Assembly: GCA_016210495.1 (NCBI GenBank)
Contig: JACQUC010000227.1
Location: 1-36,575 of the forward strand
DNA length: 36,575 nt
Source: Chloroflexota bacterium
Lineage (GTDB): Bacteria > Chloroflexota > FW602-bin22 > JACPRP01
Direction: 5' to 3'
Shown here: piece after piece, positions 22,359 through 31,032 of the stretch
Layout: each line of letters opens with the position of its first letter
Position numbering within the stretch: position 1 is the stretch's first letter
Notes under the pieces: generated by a model
What the model saw: only the letters and a program-made list of their open reading frames with translations
Database searches by the model: none
Told to the model about the DNA's origin: nothing
Translations under genes and position numbers: made by a program

Positions 22359-23675
22359 CTAGCGTGCGCTTATCATCCTAGGCAGCAACAGGCTGATGTC
22401 CGGGAAAGCAATCAGCAGAGAAAGGAACACCAGAATGACCAGGAAGAAGGGCACGATGCCGTGGAACACTTCCTCCAGGGTCACGACGTTGCCGGCGGCC
22501 GCTTTGACTGCGTAGACATTCAGTCCCAGAGGCGGCGTCAGGCCCCCGGCTTCCACGGCCATCACCACTACGACGCCAAACCAGATCGGGTCAAAACCCA
22601 ACGTCATCACCAAAGGGAACACCACTGGCAAGGTCAGGCTCATTTGCGATATGGAGTCTATGAACGTGCCCAGAAACAGGTAGAGGATCACGAGCATAAC
22701 CACCAGGGCTATCGGCGGCAGGCCCCAACCCAAAACGGTCTTGGTGAAGGCGGTGCTAAGCCCGGAGAGCGCCAGCAGGCGACCGAACATGTGTGAGCCG
22801 ATGAGGATAAAGAAGACCATCGCCGTGATACGCGCGGCCTCCAATATCGCCTCCAGGAGCCTGCTCCAACTCAGCCTCTTCTGGGCAAAGGACATCAGCA
22901 AGGCAGCAAACGCACCGACAGCAGCCGCCTCAGTGGCGGTGAACACGCCACCGAAGATGCCGCCGATGACCACGATGGCCAGCACGACCACCCCCCAAGC
23001 ATCTTTAGTGGAAAGGATCTTCTCGCGCCAGGTCACGCGTACAGGCGATGGCGGCGCAAGCTTCGGGTTTCTCATCACCAGCAGGTAGGTCCCCACGGAG
23101 TACATCACCGCCAGCACGATGCCCGGCAGAATACCGGCAATAAACAGTGCGCCGACCGAGGTCTTGGTGAGCATGCCAAAGACGATCATCATCGCACTCG
23201 GGGGGATGAGCATCGCCAGAAGCCCGGCGGAAGCGATGGTGCCGGTGGCCAACTTCTTGTCGTAGCCAAGGCGGAGCATCTCGGGCAGGCTGATCTTGGT
23301 GAACAGGCTGGAAGTCACTATGGTCGAGCCGCTTACCGCCCCGAAGGCTGCGCAAGCAAACGTGGTGGCGATCGCCATTCCGCCTCGTAGCGACCCAAAC
23401 CAATTGTTGGCGATCCTGTAAGCGTTGTTGGTGATGCCGGCGTAAGCGCCAAAGGAGCCCATAATGATAAACAGCGGGAGGGTGACGAAGAGCCACTCGG
23501 CACTGGTAAAGAAACTGGTAGTGGTCAGCATGGTCAGCGCCGTGTCATAACTGCCGGTGATCACGACAATCCCGACGAAACCGACCAGCATCAGCGACAG
23601 GCCCACGTGCACTCCCATCAGGATAAGGACCAGTAAGGCCACGATAGAAATCAAGCCGATGGATAGGGGCTCCAC
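22359..23675 (-). CDS. dctM: TRAP transporter large permease DctM
   Basis: A 438-residue polytopic protein with about a dozen hydrophobic segments from residue 5 on. It has the DctM-type sequence AMMIVFGMLTKTSVGALFIAGILPGIV, the middle break WREKILSTKDAWGVVVLAIVVIGGIFGGVFTATEAAAVGA and the late LGTFIDSISQMSLTLPVVFPL and GGLTPPLGLNVYAVK. It is the ion-coupled translocation subunit. The GTG start shares one base with the dctQ stop (TAGTG), and AAGGAG lies just before it, so it is translationally coupled to dctQ. Confidence 0.95.
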   Translation of the reverse strand: MEPLSIGLISIVALLVLILMGVHVGLSLMLVGFVGIVVITGSYDTALTMLTTTSFFTSAEWLFVTLPLFIIMGSFGAYAGITNNAYRIANNWFGSLRGGMAIATTFACAAFGAVSGSTIVTSSLFTKISLPEMLRLGYDKKLATGTIASAGLLAMLIPPSAMMIVFGMLTKTSVGALFIAGILPGIVLAVMYSVGTYLLVMRNPKLAPPSPVRVTWREKILSTKDAWGVVVLAIVVIGGIFGGVFTATEAAAVGAFAALLMSFAQKRLSWSRLLEAILEAARITAMVFFILIGSHMFGRLLALSGLSTAFTKTVLGWGLPPIALVVMLVILYLFLGTFIDSISQMSLTLPVVFPLVMTLGFDPIWFGVVVVMAVEAGGLTPPLGLNVYAVKAAAGNVVTLEEVFHGIVPFFLVILVFLSLLIAFPDISLLLPRMISAR

Positions 23676-24277
23676 TACTCCTTCTCCCTCCTGAGCTTCG
23701 CGAACTGATGGCCGGCATCGACCAGAAACTGAAGGCTGAACAAAAATGCCCCGATGGGGAGAGCGAACTTCGAAATGTAGTATGGAAACCGCAACTGCGT
23801 ACTTTCCATCTCCTCCTTCAGTGTCCAGGAATCCATGAAGAAATCCCAGCTATCCCAGGCGAGCAAGGCGAGCAGCACGGCGCCGGCGATACAAACAAAA
23901 ACCTCAAAAAGGGCGCGCTGCCTGCGGCCGTAGCGATTCAACAGTAACTCCACCCGGACGTGCTGGCCATTGGTCTGAGTATAGGCGAGAGGCAGTAATA
24001 TTACGAAGACGAGCACAGTAATACCCATCTCAATCGATCCGGGAATGGGTTTGTTGAACAGGAAACGCATCGCTACATCGGCGACTACGAGAAACATCAG
24101 AGCCAGGACCGCGATCGAGGCGCCGAAGTTAGATACCCTTCCGGCAGCCGTGACAACGCGTGCCAGGGTCCGAAAAACATATCCGGCGGCTGACGAAGTT
24201 GATGTGTCCCTGCTCGCCGCAGACGCCACGCCGTTGCCTTCGGCGACCGCCTGAGAGACGACCCGCTTTTCCTCCAT
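23675..24277 (-). CDS. dctQ: TRAP transporter small permease DctQ
   Basis: A 200-residue protein with a polar N-terminal tail of about 35 residues and four hydrophobic segments (about 50-75, 85-105, 130-150 and 170-190). The QTNGQHVRVELLLNR segment after the second helix is typical of DctQ. It pairs with DctM in the membrane. ATG 24277 follows AAGGAGG. It lies 210 nt after dctP, with a strong hairpin and a palindromic repeat between, consistent with higher expression of the binding protein than of the permeases. Confidence 0.93.
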   Translation of the reverse strand: MEEKRVVSQAVAEGNGVASAASRDTSTSSAAGYVFRTLARVVTAAGRVSNFGASIAVLALMFLVVADVAMRFLFNKPIPGSIEMGITVLVFVILLPLAYTQTNGQHVRVELLLNRYGRRQRALFEVFVCIAGAVLLALLAWDSWDFFMDSWTLKEEMESTQLRFPYYISKFALPIGAFLFSLQFLVDAGHQFAKLRREKE

Positions 24278-24307
24278 TTCGCCAGCTTGCCTCCTTAAGG
24301 TTGATCG

Positions 24308-24340
24308 GGGAAGACCAGAGTGGGAGGCTCTGGTCTTCCC
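24308..24340 (-). promoter_or_regulatory. Strong hairpin between dctP and dctQ
   Basis: GGGAAGACCAGAG (24308-24320) and CTCTGGTCTTCCC (24328-24340) form a perfect 13-bp stem with a 7-nt loop. There is no T run on either strand, so it is more likely an mRNA-stabilising or attenuating stem-loop that sets the dctP to dctQM ratio than a full terminator. Confidence 0.55.
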
Positions 24341-24399
24341 TCGTTTCGGGTCAAAACAATTCTTGGTGGGAAATGGCGACCGCGCCCTACCCCACCCCC

Positions 24400-24433
24400 G
24401 GGGCGGACAGGGCCGTTCAGGGCCGTCCGCCCC
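24400..24433. repeat. Short palindromic repeat, inverted GGGGCGGAC type
   Basis: GGGGCGGAC (24400-24408) pairs with GTCCGCCCC (24425-24433). The 16-nt centre contains AGGGCCGT twice. Read on the minus strand it starts ATAGGGGCGGAC, like the other copies. It begins 54 nt 3' of the dctP stop. Confidence 0.65.
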
Positions 24434-24487
24434 TATAGATTTGGCTCAGTCGGCTCAGTATGTGCGAAGGTGTTCGGCAGGCCTGGC

Positions 24488-25699
24488 CTAGTCCTGCACC
24501 TTCCACTGCTTGGGCCACTTGTGGCCGGCGTCTACAGCGGCCTTCATATACTTCTCGACGACTTCCCTTCCGGGGCGGCCCACCTTGTCGGTGTCCTTGA
24601 TCCAGGATAGAGCCACTTCAGGCATATCCTTCATCCACGCGGTCAAGTCGGCGTCGGAGAACTCGGAGACCTCGATTCCTTTTGATTTCAAGGTTCCAAT
24701 GCCATCAGTTACTTCACGCTTCTCGATGAGCTCGGCGGCTTTGCGGGTGGCCTTTTTCGCTTCGTCGAGCATAACATCCTGGACATCTTTGGGCAAGGCT
24801 TTCCAGCGATTGGTGTTCATGGTGAAGGCGGGCCAGGGGAAGTGGCCCATGCCGATCCTCGTGTAATACTTGCCGAAGTCGGTCCAGCCCCAGTCGACCA
24901 CCGCGGTGGGATACACCGCCACAGCGTCGATCAAACCCGCTTTCAGCGAGGTGGCTCGGTCAGTGAAAGGAAGTGACATCGGGACCGCACCGGCGGCCTG
25001 GAAGACCTTCGGGTAGTAGACGCCAGAGATTGCTACTTTCTTCCCTTGCAGATCCGCCACGTTTTTGATCGGCTTGTTGTTGAACAGGTCGTAGCCGTGA
25101 CCAGGCTCCAAGAACAGCAGCCTCTGATTGAACATCTCGAACTCGGCCTGCAAGGCTGGGGTCTGTTCGTAGAGGGTCGAGACCGCCTTTTCCAGGGTCA
25201 GCGCGCTCTTTGGCCCGAAGGGAACGGCGAAGAACACATTGTTCAGCACTAGCTGGCTCGGATGGTTCTGGACGGCATACAAGGTCATGTCCAGCGCCCC
25301 ACGCTGCACCTGCGGCAGCCCCTCGCCGGCCTTGACGAGAGCACCACCCCAGTAGGTCTCGAACTTCACCTGCTCGGCGGTGCGCTTCTCGACTGCTTCC
25401 AGCCACTCCTTAATGACGTCGGTGGCGATGGCGCCGAGGGCGAACTCCGTGGCGAACCGCAGCTTGACCTGTTGCGCGGCAGGTTTTGGCGCCGGCGCCG
25501 CAGCCGCCGGCTTGGTCGGCTCTGCCGCGGGCTTCGCCGGAGCGGGTGCGGATGTCGGCGCCGCAGCCGGCGCCGCAGCGGGTTTCGCTGGCGCGGGCGT
25601 TGGCGTTGGCGCTGCGCCCGCACAAGCGCTCACCAGACCGGCCAATAGCGTCAGTACAAGCAGTAAGCCGAAGATGGACCTGATTGGTTTAGCCCACAT
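24488..25699 (-). CDS. dctP: TRAP transporter substrate-binding lipoprotein DctP
   Basis: A 403-residue lipoprotein: hydrophobic signal 8-24, lipobox Cys26 (LVSAC), then a long Ala/Pro/Lys linker (about 28-75) of the kind common in Chloroflexota. The DctP domain follows (FATEFALGAIATDVIKEWLEAVEKRT, VQRGALDMTLY, DLQGKKVAISG). In SiaP and most relatives an Arg in the GLKLRVP segment clamps the ligand carboxylate. The matching position here is Ala223 (GKKVAISG), so the ligand or its binding mode may differ. ATG 25699 follows GGAGG by 9 nt. It delivers substrate to DctQM and lies downstream of enoyl-CoA hydratase and CoA-transferase genes, which suggests an acid that is then activated. Confidence 0.94.
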   Translation of the reverse strand: MWAKPIRSIFGLLLVLTLLAGLVSACAGAAPTPTPAPAKPAAAPAAAPTSAPAPAKPAAEPTKPAAAAPAPKPAAQQVKLRFATEFALGAIATDVIKEWLEAVEKRTAEQVKFETYWGGALVKAGEGLPQVQRGALDMTLYAVQNHPSQLVLNNVFFAVPFGPKSALTLEKAVSTLYEQTPALQAEFEMFNQRLLFLEPGHGYDLFNNKPIKNVADLQGKKVAISGVYYPKVFQAAGAVPMSLPFTDRATSLKAGLIDAVAVYPTAVVDWGWTDFGKYYTRIGMGHFPWPAFTMNTNRWKALPKDVQDVMLDEAKKATRKAAELIEKREVTDGIGTLKSKGIEVSEFSDADLTAWMKDMPEVALSWIKDTDKVGRPGREVVEKYMKAAVDAGHKWPKQWKVQD

Positions 25700-25741
25700 A
25701 CCGATAACCTCCTATGATCTAGTCTGCTGGCATCTACCACT

Positions 25742-25757
25742 CCAAGGCTTTCCTTGG
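25742..25757. promoter_or_regulatory. Small palindrome upstream of dctP
   Basis: CCAAGG-CTTT-CCTTGG lies about 45 nt before the dctP start, next to a weak promoter-like pair on the minus strand. It could be an operator or simply a hairpin between the hydratase and dctP genes. Confidence 0.25.
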
Positions 25758-25867
25758 CGATGCGGCCGCGCGGGCAATCGCTGTAGAGCCGGACGCCGGG
25801 CCCCTTTCGCGATCGCGCCGGTTATTGTTTTCTGGCCACCTCCTTCCAACGGTGATTCTGGCGTCTC

Positions 25868-26731
25868 CTATTCCAGGATATCGCGATCGGTAGCCGACGC
25901 CCTAGCCTCCAACGATTCCCTGAACTGCCCCGCCGTGCCCCCCCTGGCCTTTCCCTCTAGTGCCCGGCTGGGCTCTGTGAGATGAGAAAGCAGGTGAGCC
26001 AGCACGGCGTTGTCGAGCGCGCTGAAGAGTCCCATCATCTCGAACGCCTTGTTAGTTGCCATCTTGTCCAGGCAGAGGAACTCCCGCTCACGTCTGGCAA
26101 CTTTCCGTGCCCACCTCTTAACCTCCCCGTCCAGTTCCTCGACAGGAACGCTCTTGTTGATCATGCCCATCTGTGCGGCCTCTTCCCCAGTGACATATTC
26201 GACCGCAAAGAGAAGCTCCTTGGTCTTCCTCAGTCCGATGGTCCACGGCCAGAGGTGCCAGGCCGGGCCTCCGCCGCCAATAGTACGCCAGAAGAACCGC
26301 GCATCGTCTGCAGCGATCACGAGATCGCACATCATCGCGACGGCTAGAGCGCTCTCCACGCAGTAGCCTTGGACCTGGGCAATGGAGACGACGGGCGATT
26401 CCCACAAGAGACGGAAGACCTCGCGGATCGGGCTGAATTGCTGCAGCCGCAGTTCGTCGAACATGATACGCGAGGCGTCCCCGCGTGCCCTGTCATCGCA
26501 AAGTGTCTCTCTGTACTCACGCAGGTCGAATCCCGAGCAGAAGGTCGGGCCTTCTCCTTTGATCACCAGCACCTTGAGTGACAGATCCAGCCTGGCACCC
26601 TCCAGAACGTGCTGGATCTCTTCCAGCATAGGGGTATTCAGGGCGTTGAGCACCTCGGGGCGATTTAGCATCAAGACCCCTATCCCTTCGTCATCTCGCT
26701 CGAAGCGGATGAACTTCAGGTCCGCAGTCAT
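25868..26731 (-). CDS. Enoyl-CoA hydratase/isomerase-family protein
   Basis: A 287-residue crotonase-fold protein. The CoA/oxyanion-hole segment GEGPTFCSGFDLREYRE (about 59-75) and the second block VSIAQVQGYCVESALAVAMMCDLVIAADDARFFW (about 115-148) are present. At the usual hydratase Glu pair the sequence is VESALAVAMMCDL, so whether it hydrates, isomerises or cleaves C-C bonds is not certain. The ATG follows GAGGAGG by 6 nt and lies 12 nt after the CoA-transferase gene. It probably acts on the acyl-CoA formed by that transferase. Confidence 0.92.
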   Translation of the reverse strand: MTADLKFIRFERDDEGIGVLMLNRPEVLNALNTPMLEEIQHVLEGARLDLSLKVLVIKGEGPTFCSGFDLREYRETLCDDRARGDASRIMFDELRLQQFSPIREVFRLLWESPVVSIAQVQGYCVESALAVAMMCDLVIAADDARFFWRTIGGGGPAWHLWPWTIGLRKTKELLFAVEYVTGEEAAQMGMINKSVPVEELDGEVKRWARKVARREREFLCLDKMATNKAFEMMGLFSALDNAVLAHLLSHLTEPSRALEGKARGGTAGQFRESLEARASATDRDILE

Positions 26732-26743
26732 ACCCAGCCTCCT

Positions 26744-28072
26744 CTACGGCCAGTAAAGCCTTTGCGCGTCGCGATACAACTCTTGGCGGAACTGCGGATG
26801 CGCAACACCCACAAGTTCCTGTACCCTCTCTCGCTGCGTCTTGCCCAACAAGCGCGCGATTCCGTACTCGGTCACGACGTAATCCACGAACTGTCGCGTC
26901 ACCGTCACGGCGGTCCCGGTGGCAAGCGCAAGGACGATGCGCGACCTACCATCAGAGGTCGTCGAAGGCAGCACGATGATGCACCTGCCGCCCCTGGCAA
27001 GCACGGCGCCGATGGCGAACTCGGGCAAGCCCCCGGCGCCACTGTACATATCGAACCCGACCGACTCCGATGCCACCTGCCCCGTCAGGTCTATGGCCAA
27101 CGCGCCGTTGATCGCTACCATGTTGTCCTGAGCGGCAATCACCCGGATGTCGTTGGTATAGCCCCAATCGTACAACTCGAATGCGGGGTTGCCATTCACA
27201 AGGGCCTCGTCGCCCGGCCCGAGCGGGATGCAGGTCGCTACCACCTTACCAGTATCTACCGACTTGCGCTTGCCGTTGACAATCCCCTCCTGGACCGGTT
27301 GGAGGCCCCCTCGGGGTATCCGCTCGGAGTGGTAACCCAGATCACGTTTCCCATCGAGTGCACCGGCAGATATCAAAGCCTCCGTCAGGGTGCCAACGCC
27401 AACCTGAATGGTGTCGCCGTCCCGAATGAGACTGGACACGTGCTCGGCAACCGCCTTCGCTTCAGGAGGAATCTCGAGCGGCGCGACATTGGTGAAGGCA
27501 CTCGTCGTATCCGACTCTCCCTCGACGAAACGATCGATCTGCGACATGTGTATGGAGTTGCCCCCATACGTGCGGATGAAACTTCGGTTCACTTCGGCCA
27601 CGACTATCTCGGCGCTCTCAGCCCAGCTCTTCTTGTCCCAGACGGAGTTGCCAAAGCTGCAGAAACCGCCGGCGTCGGGGGGAGATGTCTCGAGAAGACA
27701 TACGTCGACACGGCGGGCATCTGAGCGATCCTCTCGCAGGGCTTTTAGCGACAGCGACGATGCGAACACGCGGTAGTCGCATTGCTTCGCCAACGCCATC
27801 CGCCGCGCCGCGGGCGGCGCATAGCGTGGGAGGAATCCCAACACAATGTCGAATGCGTCCCGCGCCCACTCGTCGTACCAGCCAAGATCCCGCGTAGGAC
27901 CACCTATGTATATCTCGACGCCTCGCAACTCCGCGGCGCGCGCCGCGAGGGCCAGACCGAGGGCCATCGGCTCGCTCGCCAGGGGCACGACAACTCTGTC
28001 ACCGGATTTGATCACGGAGACAGCTTCCTCAGGCGATACCAGCTTCTTTTGGTACTCCTCGGTCCAGTTCAA
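26744..28072 (-). CDS. Acetyl-CoA hydrolase/CoA-transferase family protein (catalytic Glu present)
   Basis: A 442-residue paralogue of the protein at 7604-8884, with GVGTLTEALISAGALDGKRDLGYHSER: Glu250 occupies the catalytic position of 4-hydroxybutyrate-type CoA-transferases. C-terminal blocks INGALAIDLTGQVASESVG and YVVTEYGIARLLGK are as expected. It would move CoA between acyl-CoA and a free acid. The residue after the Glu (Arg rather than Met) and the ERIPRGG loop differ from common forms, so substrate is open. The start is TTG 28072 with GAGGTG upstream. It precedes the enoyl-CoA hydratase by 12 nt and the TRAP genes, suggesting activation of the imported acid. Confidence 0.92.
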   Translation of the reverse strand: MNWTEEYQKKLVSPEEAVSVIKSGDRVVVPLASEPMALGLALAARAAELRGVEIYIGGPTRDLGWYDEWARDAFDIVLGFLPRYAPPAARRMALAKQCDYRVFASSLSLKALREDRSDARRVDVCLLETSPPDAGGFCSFGNSVWDKKSWAESAEIVVAEVNRSFIRTYGGNSIHMSQIDRFVEGESDTTSAFTNVAPLEIPPEAKAVAEHVSSLIRDGDTIQVGVGTLTEALISAGALDGKRDLGYHSERIPRGGLQPVQEGIVNGKRKSVDTGKVVATCIPLGPGDEALVNGNPAFELYDWGYTNDIRVIAAQDNMVAINGALAIDLTGQVASESVGFDMYSGAGGLPEFAIGAVLARGGRCIIVLPSTTSDGRSRIVLALATGTAVTVTRQFVDYVVTEYGIARLLGKTQRERVQELVGVAHPQFRQELYRDAQRLYWP

Positions 28073-28132
28073 GCCGTTTGCACCTCGAGTTGTTAGCAGA
28101 TCGGCACCAATGATGCAAACCCCGGGATTCTT

Positions 28133-28203
28133 ACCGCAAAGAGCGCAGAGGACGCAAAGATTTCAAAGTTCCCTTTGCGTTCTTTGCGGTTGACATGTTT
28201 TCG
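28133..28203. repeat. Imperfect inverted repeat, GCAAAGAACGCAAAG type (copy 2)
   Basis: ACCGCAAAGAGCGCAGAGG...GCAAAG (from 28133) is the imperfect reverse complement of CTTTGCGTTCTTTGCGGT (about 28173-28190). The flank TTGACATGTTTTCG is shared with the copy at 4346-4414. It directly follows the stop of the OYE gene (28206). Confidence 0.65.
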
Positions 28204-28205
28204 TA

Positions 28206-29372
28206 CTACGCCGGGGTGCTGATATTCTCGGGCGGCACGGCCTTGTTCCTCGAGCAGCACATGGGCACGCCGGCCCCCAGGGTCGTCTGGCAGAGGAAAT
28301 CCTGCTTACATCTTTGGACCTCTTTTGTCCTGCCATCGACTTCTTTTTGCAGCGTATCGGGGTCGGCAATCAATTGGCGGGCCATCCCGATCAGGTCCGC
28401 CTTGCCATCCCGCAGAATCTGCTCGGCGTGCGCCACGCTAAAGATCTTGCCCGCGGTCATGACGGGCACGCCGACCACCTGCTTCACCGCGTCGGCCAGG
28501 AAGACGTTACAGCCCTCTTCTACGTCCTTGGGAGGGACGGACGTATTCCAGCCGAAGCTATCTCCCGATTGGGTCTTGATCTCCTGCTTGCGAATGATGC
28601 GGGACACGCTGATGATGTCGACACCGGCCTTTTCCAGCATTTGCGCTATCTTCTGAGAGTCCGCTATCGTCAGGCCGTTCTGAAACGGCTCCTCGCCGTT
28701 GATACGAACGATGATAGGATAGTCATCCGGAACCCGCCGCTTGGTCGCCGCGACTATCTCCAGCAGGAACCTGGCCCGGTTCTCTAGGCTGCCGCCATAT
28801 TCATCGGTTCGCACGTTGCTAAACCCCGAGAGGAATTGGCTGATGAGGTACATATGTGCAGCGTGAATCTCGACGCAGTCGAACCCGGCCTCGTAGGTCC
28901 GGCGGGCGCCTTCGGCGAAGAGCTCGACGAACTCCTTGATTTGATCGCGCGTCATCTCGATCGATTCGTAAAGCCCCAGGATACCGGCCGGCAGCCGCGA
29001 AGGGGCCAGGGGATCGCCTGCGGCGCCACATGTGCCGGTGCGGGCACCAAAATCGACGACTTGCAGGCCCGCGGCCGCGCCCTTGGACTTGATGACCCGC
29101 GCCAGCTTGGCCAGTCCAGGGATGAACTTGTCATCGTAAATGCTGACGCTGCTTGGAAAGAGTGCGCCGCGCTGCCGCACCACGGTGACCTCGACGACGT
29201 CAAGGCCCACGTGCACCGCTCTGGCCGCATGATAATTGATGAGCCCGCCAGTGACAAACCCGTCCCGCGTGGCGTATCCCGTGCCGATGGGCGGGAACAC
29301 GATTCGGTTTCGCAAGGTCATGCTCTTGACTTGCAGCGGCTGCAGCACACGCTGATAATTACTGCCTGCCAT
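28206..29372 (-). CDS. OYE-family FMN oxidoreductase (2,4-dienoyl-CoA reductase-like barrel), copy 1
   Basis: A 388-residue FMN barrel of the NADH:flavin oxidoreductase family: RIVFPPIGTGYATRDGFVT at the start, the active-site pair in VEIHAAHMYLISQFL, YGGSLENRARFLLEI and GMARQLIADPD near the end. It would reduce activated C=C bonds or oxidise a related substrate. The FAD/NAD(P) half of true dienoyl-CoA reductases is absent. The terminal Cys motif is C-x5-C-x11-C rather than C-x2-C-x3-C-x11-C, so [4Fe-4S] binding is doubtful. The ATG follows AAGGAGGTG. It lies 51 nt after the M24 gene and 133 nt before the CoA-transferase. It is clearly paralogous to 32899-34074. Confidence 0.93.
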   Translation of the reverse strand: MAGSNYQRVLQPLQVKSMTLRNRIVFPPIGTGYATRDGFVTGGLINYHAARAVHVGLDVVEVTVVRQRGALFPSSVSIYDDKFIPGLAKLARVIKSKGAAAGLQVVDFGARTGTCGAAGDPLAPSRLPAGILGLYESIEMTRDQIKEFVELFAEGARRTYEAGFDCVEIHAAHMYLISQFLSGFSNVRTDEYGGSLENRARFLLEIVAATKRRVPDDYPIIVRINGEEPFQNGLTIADSQKIAQMLEKAGVDIISVSRIIRKQEIKTQSGDSFGWNTSVPPKDVEEGCNVFLADAVKQVVGVPVMTAGKIFSVAHAEQILRDGKADLIGMARQLIADPDTLQKEVDGRTKEVQRCKQDFLCQTTLGAGVPMCCSRNKAVPPENISTPA

Positions 29373-29423
29373 ATGACACCTCCTTTGCCAGTTGCTGTCC
29401 TTCTTCGGGGTAACGGGTCGCCG

Positions 29424-30629
29424 CTACATCGTCAGCAGTTCCCGCGAGAGCCTGTCCGAGAGGAGCTGGTGCCCGTCTTCGGTGATAAGATACATATCCT
29501 CGTAATTGAAGCCATAACCACCGGCGGTATAGTGTGGGACCTCCAGAGTAATGACCATTCCTGGCTCGAGAACGTCGTCGGAAAGAGGGCCGATATAGGG
29601 CAGCTCGTGCAGCTCGATGCCTAGGCCGTGGCCGTTGAAGAGACGCCGGTTGTAGTCAGGATCTACCTTCTCCATAACGTCGTGGGCGGCCCGGTACAGG
29701 TCCTTGGCCTTGGTCCCAGGCCGAAGCTTCTCCACCATAGCGTCCGTGGTCTGAAGCACGACGTTGTAGAACTCCCTGGCCTCCCTGGGCGCCTCGCCGA
29801 TGGCCACCTGCCGCCCGACGTCGGCGCAGTAGTGGTTGTACTTGGCCCCGACGTCCCAGCGGAATATCATCCCTGATCGCAGGGCGCCCAGGCTGGTGGG
29901 AAGGATCTCACCCAGCGGCAGGGGTGAGGCCATGATCACCATTTCGAATGGCTCTGAGTTTTCGACGGACATCTGGTCGATCACGTTCTGCTTGATCTCT
30001 GCCATGCTGCCCCCCTCCTTGACCAGGGGGAAAGAGGTTTCGATAGCCCGCTCGGTGATCCTCGTCGCCTGGACGATGTACTCGAGCTCCTGAGCACTCT
30101 TGATGGCGCGGAGGCGGAGAAAGAGGTCGGTTCCGTCTTTCAATTCTGCCTGGGGCAGGGCACGGCCGAGATCCTCGAAGAGCTCTGCTTCCACATACTC
30201 CTTGTCGACGCCGATTCTGGCGCCGGACAGCCCTCGGTCGCGTAGCACCTTGGCCAGAAGCAGCCCTGGGGTAGCCGTGAGCATCTTGCGGACGTCCATG
30301 CTTTTCCAGACCGCCTCGAACTCCTTGATGTTCTCTCTGGCCTTCAGGTAGCGATCGGCGCCTGGTGGGTATTTGTAGTACACATCCATCGGAAATTCGT
30401 AGGCATCGAACAGCCCGTTCTTCGTGTATGACCCGACCTCGATGTCGGGGCAGACGACGAAAGGATGCGAGTCCCGCGGAATCACCGCGAGCCTGATCTC
30501 ATCTCTGATGATGTACCAGACGTGCGAGTAATGCCCCGTGCAATAAAAAGTATTGGTCAAGGAGCCAGCTACCAGGACATCCAGGCCCCGCTTGGCCATC
30601 TCTGCTCTTGCTTTCTCGATATCGATCAC
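29424..30629 (-). CDS. M24-family metallopeptidase-fold protein (Xaa-Pro peptidase/creatinase/DddP-like)
   Basis: A 401-residue protein with a creatinase N-terminal domain (about 1-160) and a pita-bread C-terminal domain. The metal ligands are all present: Asp259 (RWDVGAKY), Asp270 (CADVG), His334 (FNGHGLGIELHE), Glu363 (ITLEVPHY) and Glu377 (FNYEDMYL). A dinuclear metal site is therefore likely. Members include Xaa-Pro peptidases, creatinase (often metal-free) and the DMSP lyase DddP, so function is not fixed by the fold. In this catabolic setting a C-N or C-S cleaving hydrolase or lyase is as likely as a peptidase. The start is read as GTG 30629. It is the first gene after a near-consensus promoter. 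Confidence 0.9.
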   Translation of the reverse strand: MIDIEKARAEMAKRGLDVLVAGSLTNTFYCTGHYSHVWYIIRDEIRLAVIPRDSHPFVVCPDIEVGSYTKNGLFDAYEFPMDVYYKYPPGADRYLKARENIKEFEAVWKSMDVRKMLTATPGLLLAKVLRDRGLSGARIGVDKEYVEAELFEDLGRALPQAELKDGTDLFLRLRAIKSAQELEYIVQATRITERAIETSFPLVKEGGSMAEIKQNVIDQMSVENSEPFEMVIMASPLPLGEILPTSLGALRSGMIFRWDVGAKYNHYCADVGRQVAIGEAPREAREFYNVVLQTTDAMVEKLRPGTKAKDLYRAAHDVMEKVDPDYNRRLFNGHGLGIELHELPYIGPLSDDVLEPGMVITLEVPHYTAGGYGFNYEDMYLITEDGHQLLSDRLSRELLTM

Positions 30630-30864
30630 TTACTACACCCCCCTGCAAAGCTTTCGGCGAGCCAATGACATTACTGGCCTCCGCATACCACCGGCTCAGC
30701 TAGCACCCAAGCCGCGTATCCCGCGGCGCTACCCTCTGGGAGTCAGAATCCCGTAGACCCCCCTCCCGTGCCCAGGGGCCGGCAGAATCTGAAGTGTTGC
30801 GGACGCCTGGGCGCCCGACCGACAAACAGAAACGGGGAAAAACAGTGATGGCTTGGAGTCTTGG

Positions 30865-30882
30865 TATTCCTGTGTAGGAATA
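30865..30882. promoter_or_regulatory. Operator-like inverted repeat downstream of the M24 promoter
   Basis: TATTCC-TGTGTA-GGAATA has 6-bp arms and lies about 11-29 nt after the expected transcription start, a usual place for a repressor roadblock. Confidence 0.35.
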
Positions 30883-30899
30883 ACATTCATCGCGAGGGC

Positions 30900-30928
30900 A
30901 CTATACACAAAGATCGGGGCGGTGTCAA
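30900..30928 (-). promoter_or_regulatory. Near-consensus sigma-70 promoter for the M24/OYE/CoA-transferase unit
   Basis: On the minus strand TTGACA (30923-30928), a 17-nt spacer and TATAGT (30900-30905) match the consensus almost fully. The leader to the M24 start would be about 260 nt; that stretch (30630-30899) holds the inverted repeat at 30865-30882 and no gene I can see. Confidence 0.7.
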
Positions 30929-30984
30929 GTACCCCGGCAATCGTCGTGCTACCCAGCCAGGCAACAGCGTTCCGAATTGGAAAG

Positions 30985-31015
30985 GCCGCCGGTCGCTGTT
31001 TAGTCTACCGGCGGC
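30985..31015 (-). terminator. Candidate terminator after the zinc-ribbon gene
   Basis: GCCGCCGGT (30985-30993) and ACCGGCGGC (31007-31015) form a 9-bp GC-rich stem with a 13-nt loop. On the minus strand it is followed by CTTTCC only, so termination may be partial. It separates the zinc-ribbon gene from the next promoter. Confidence 0.5.
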
Positions 31016-31032
31016 GTCGGGTTTTGGCGCCC

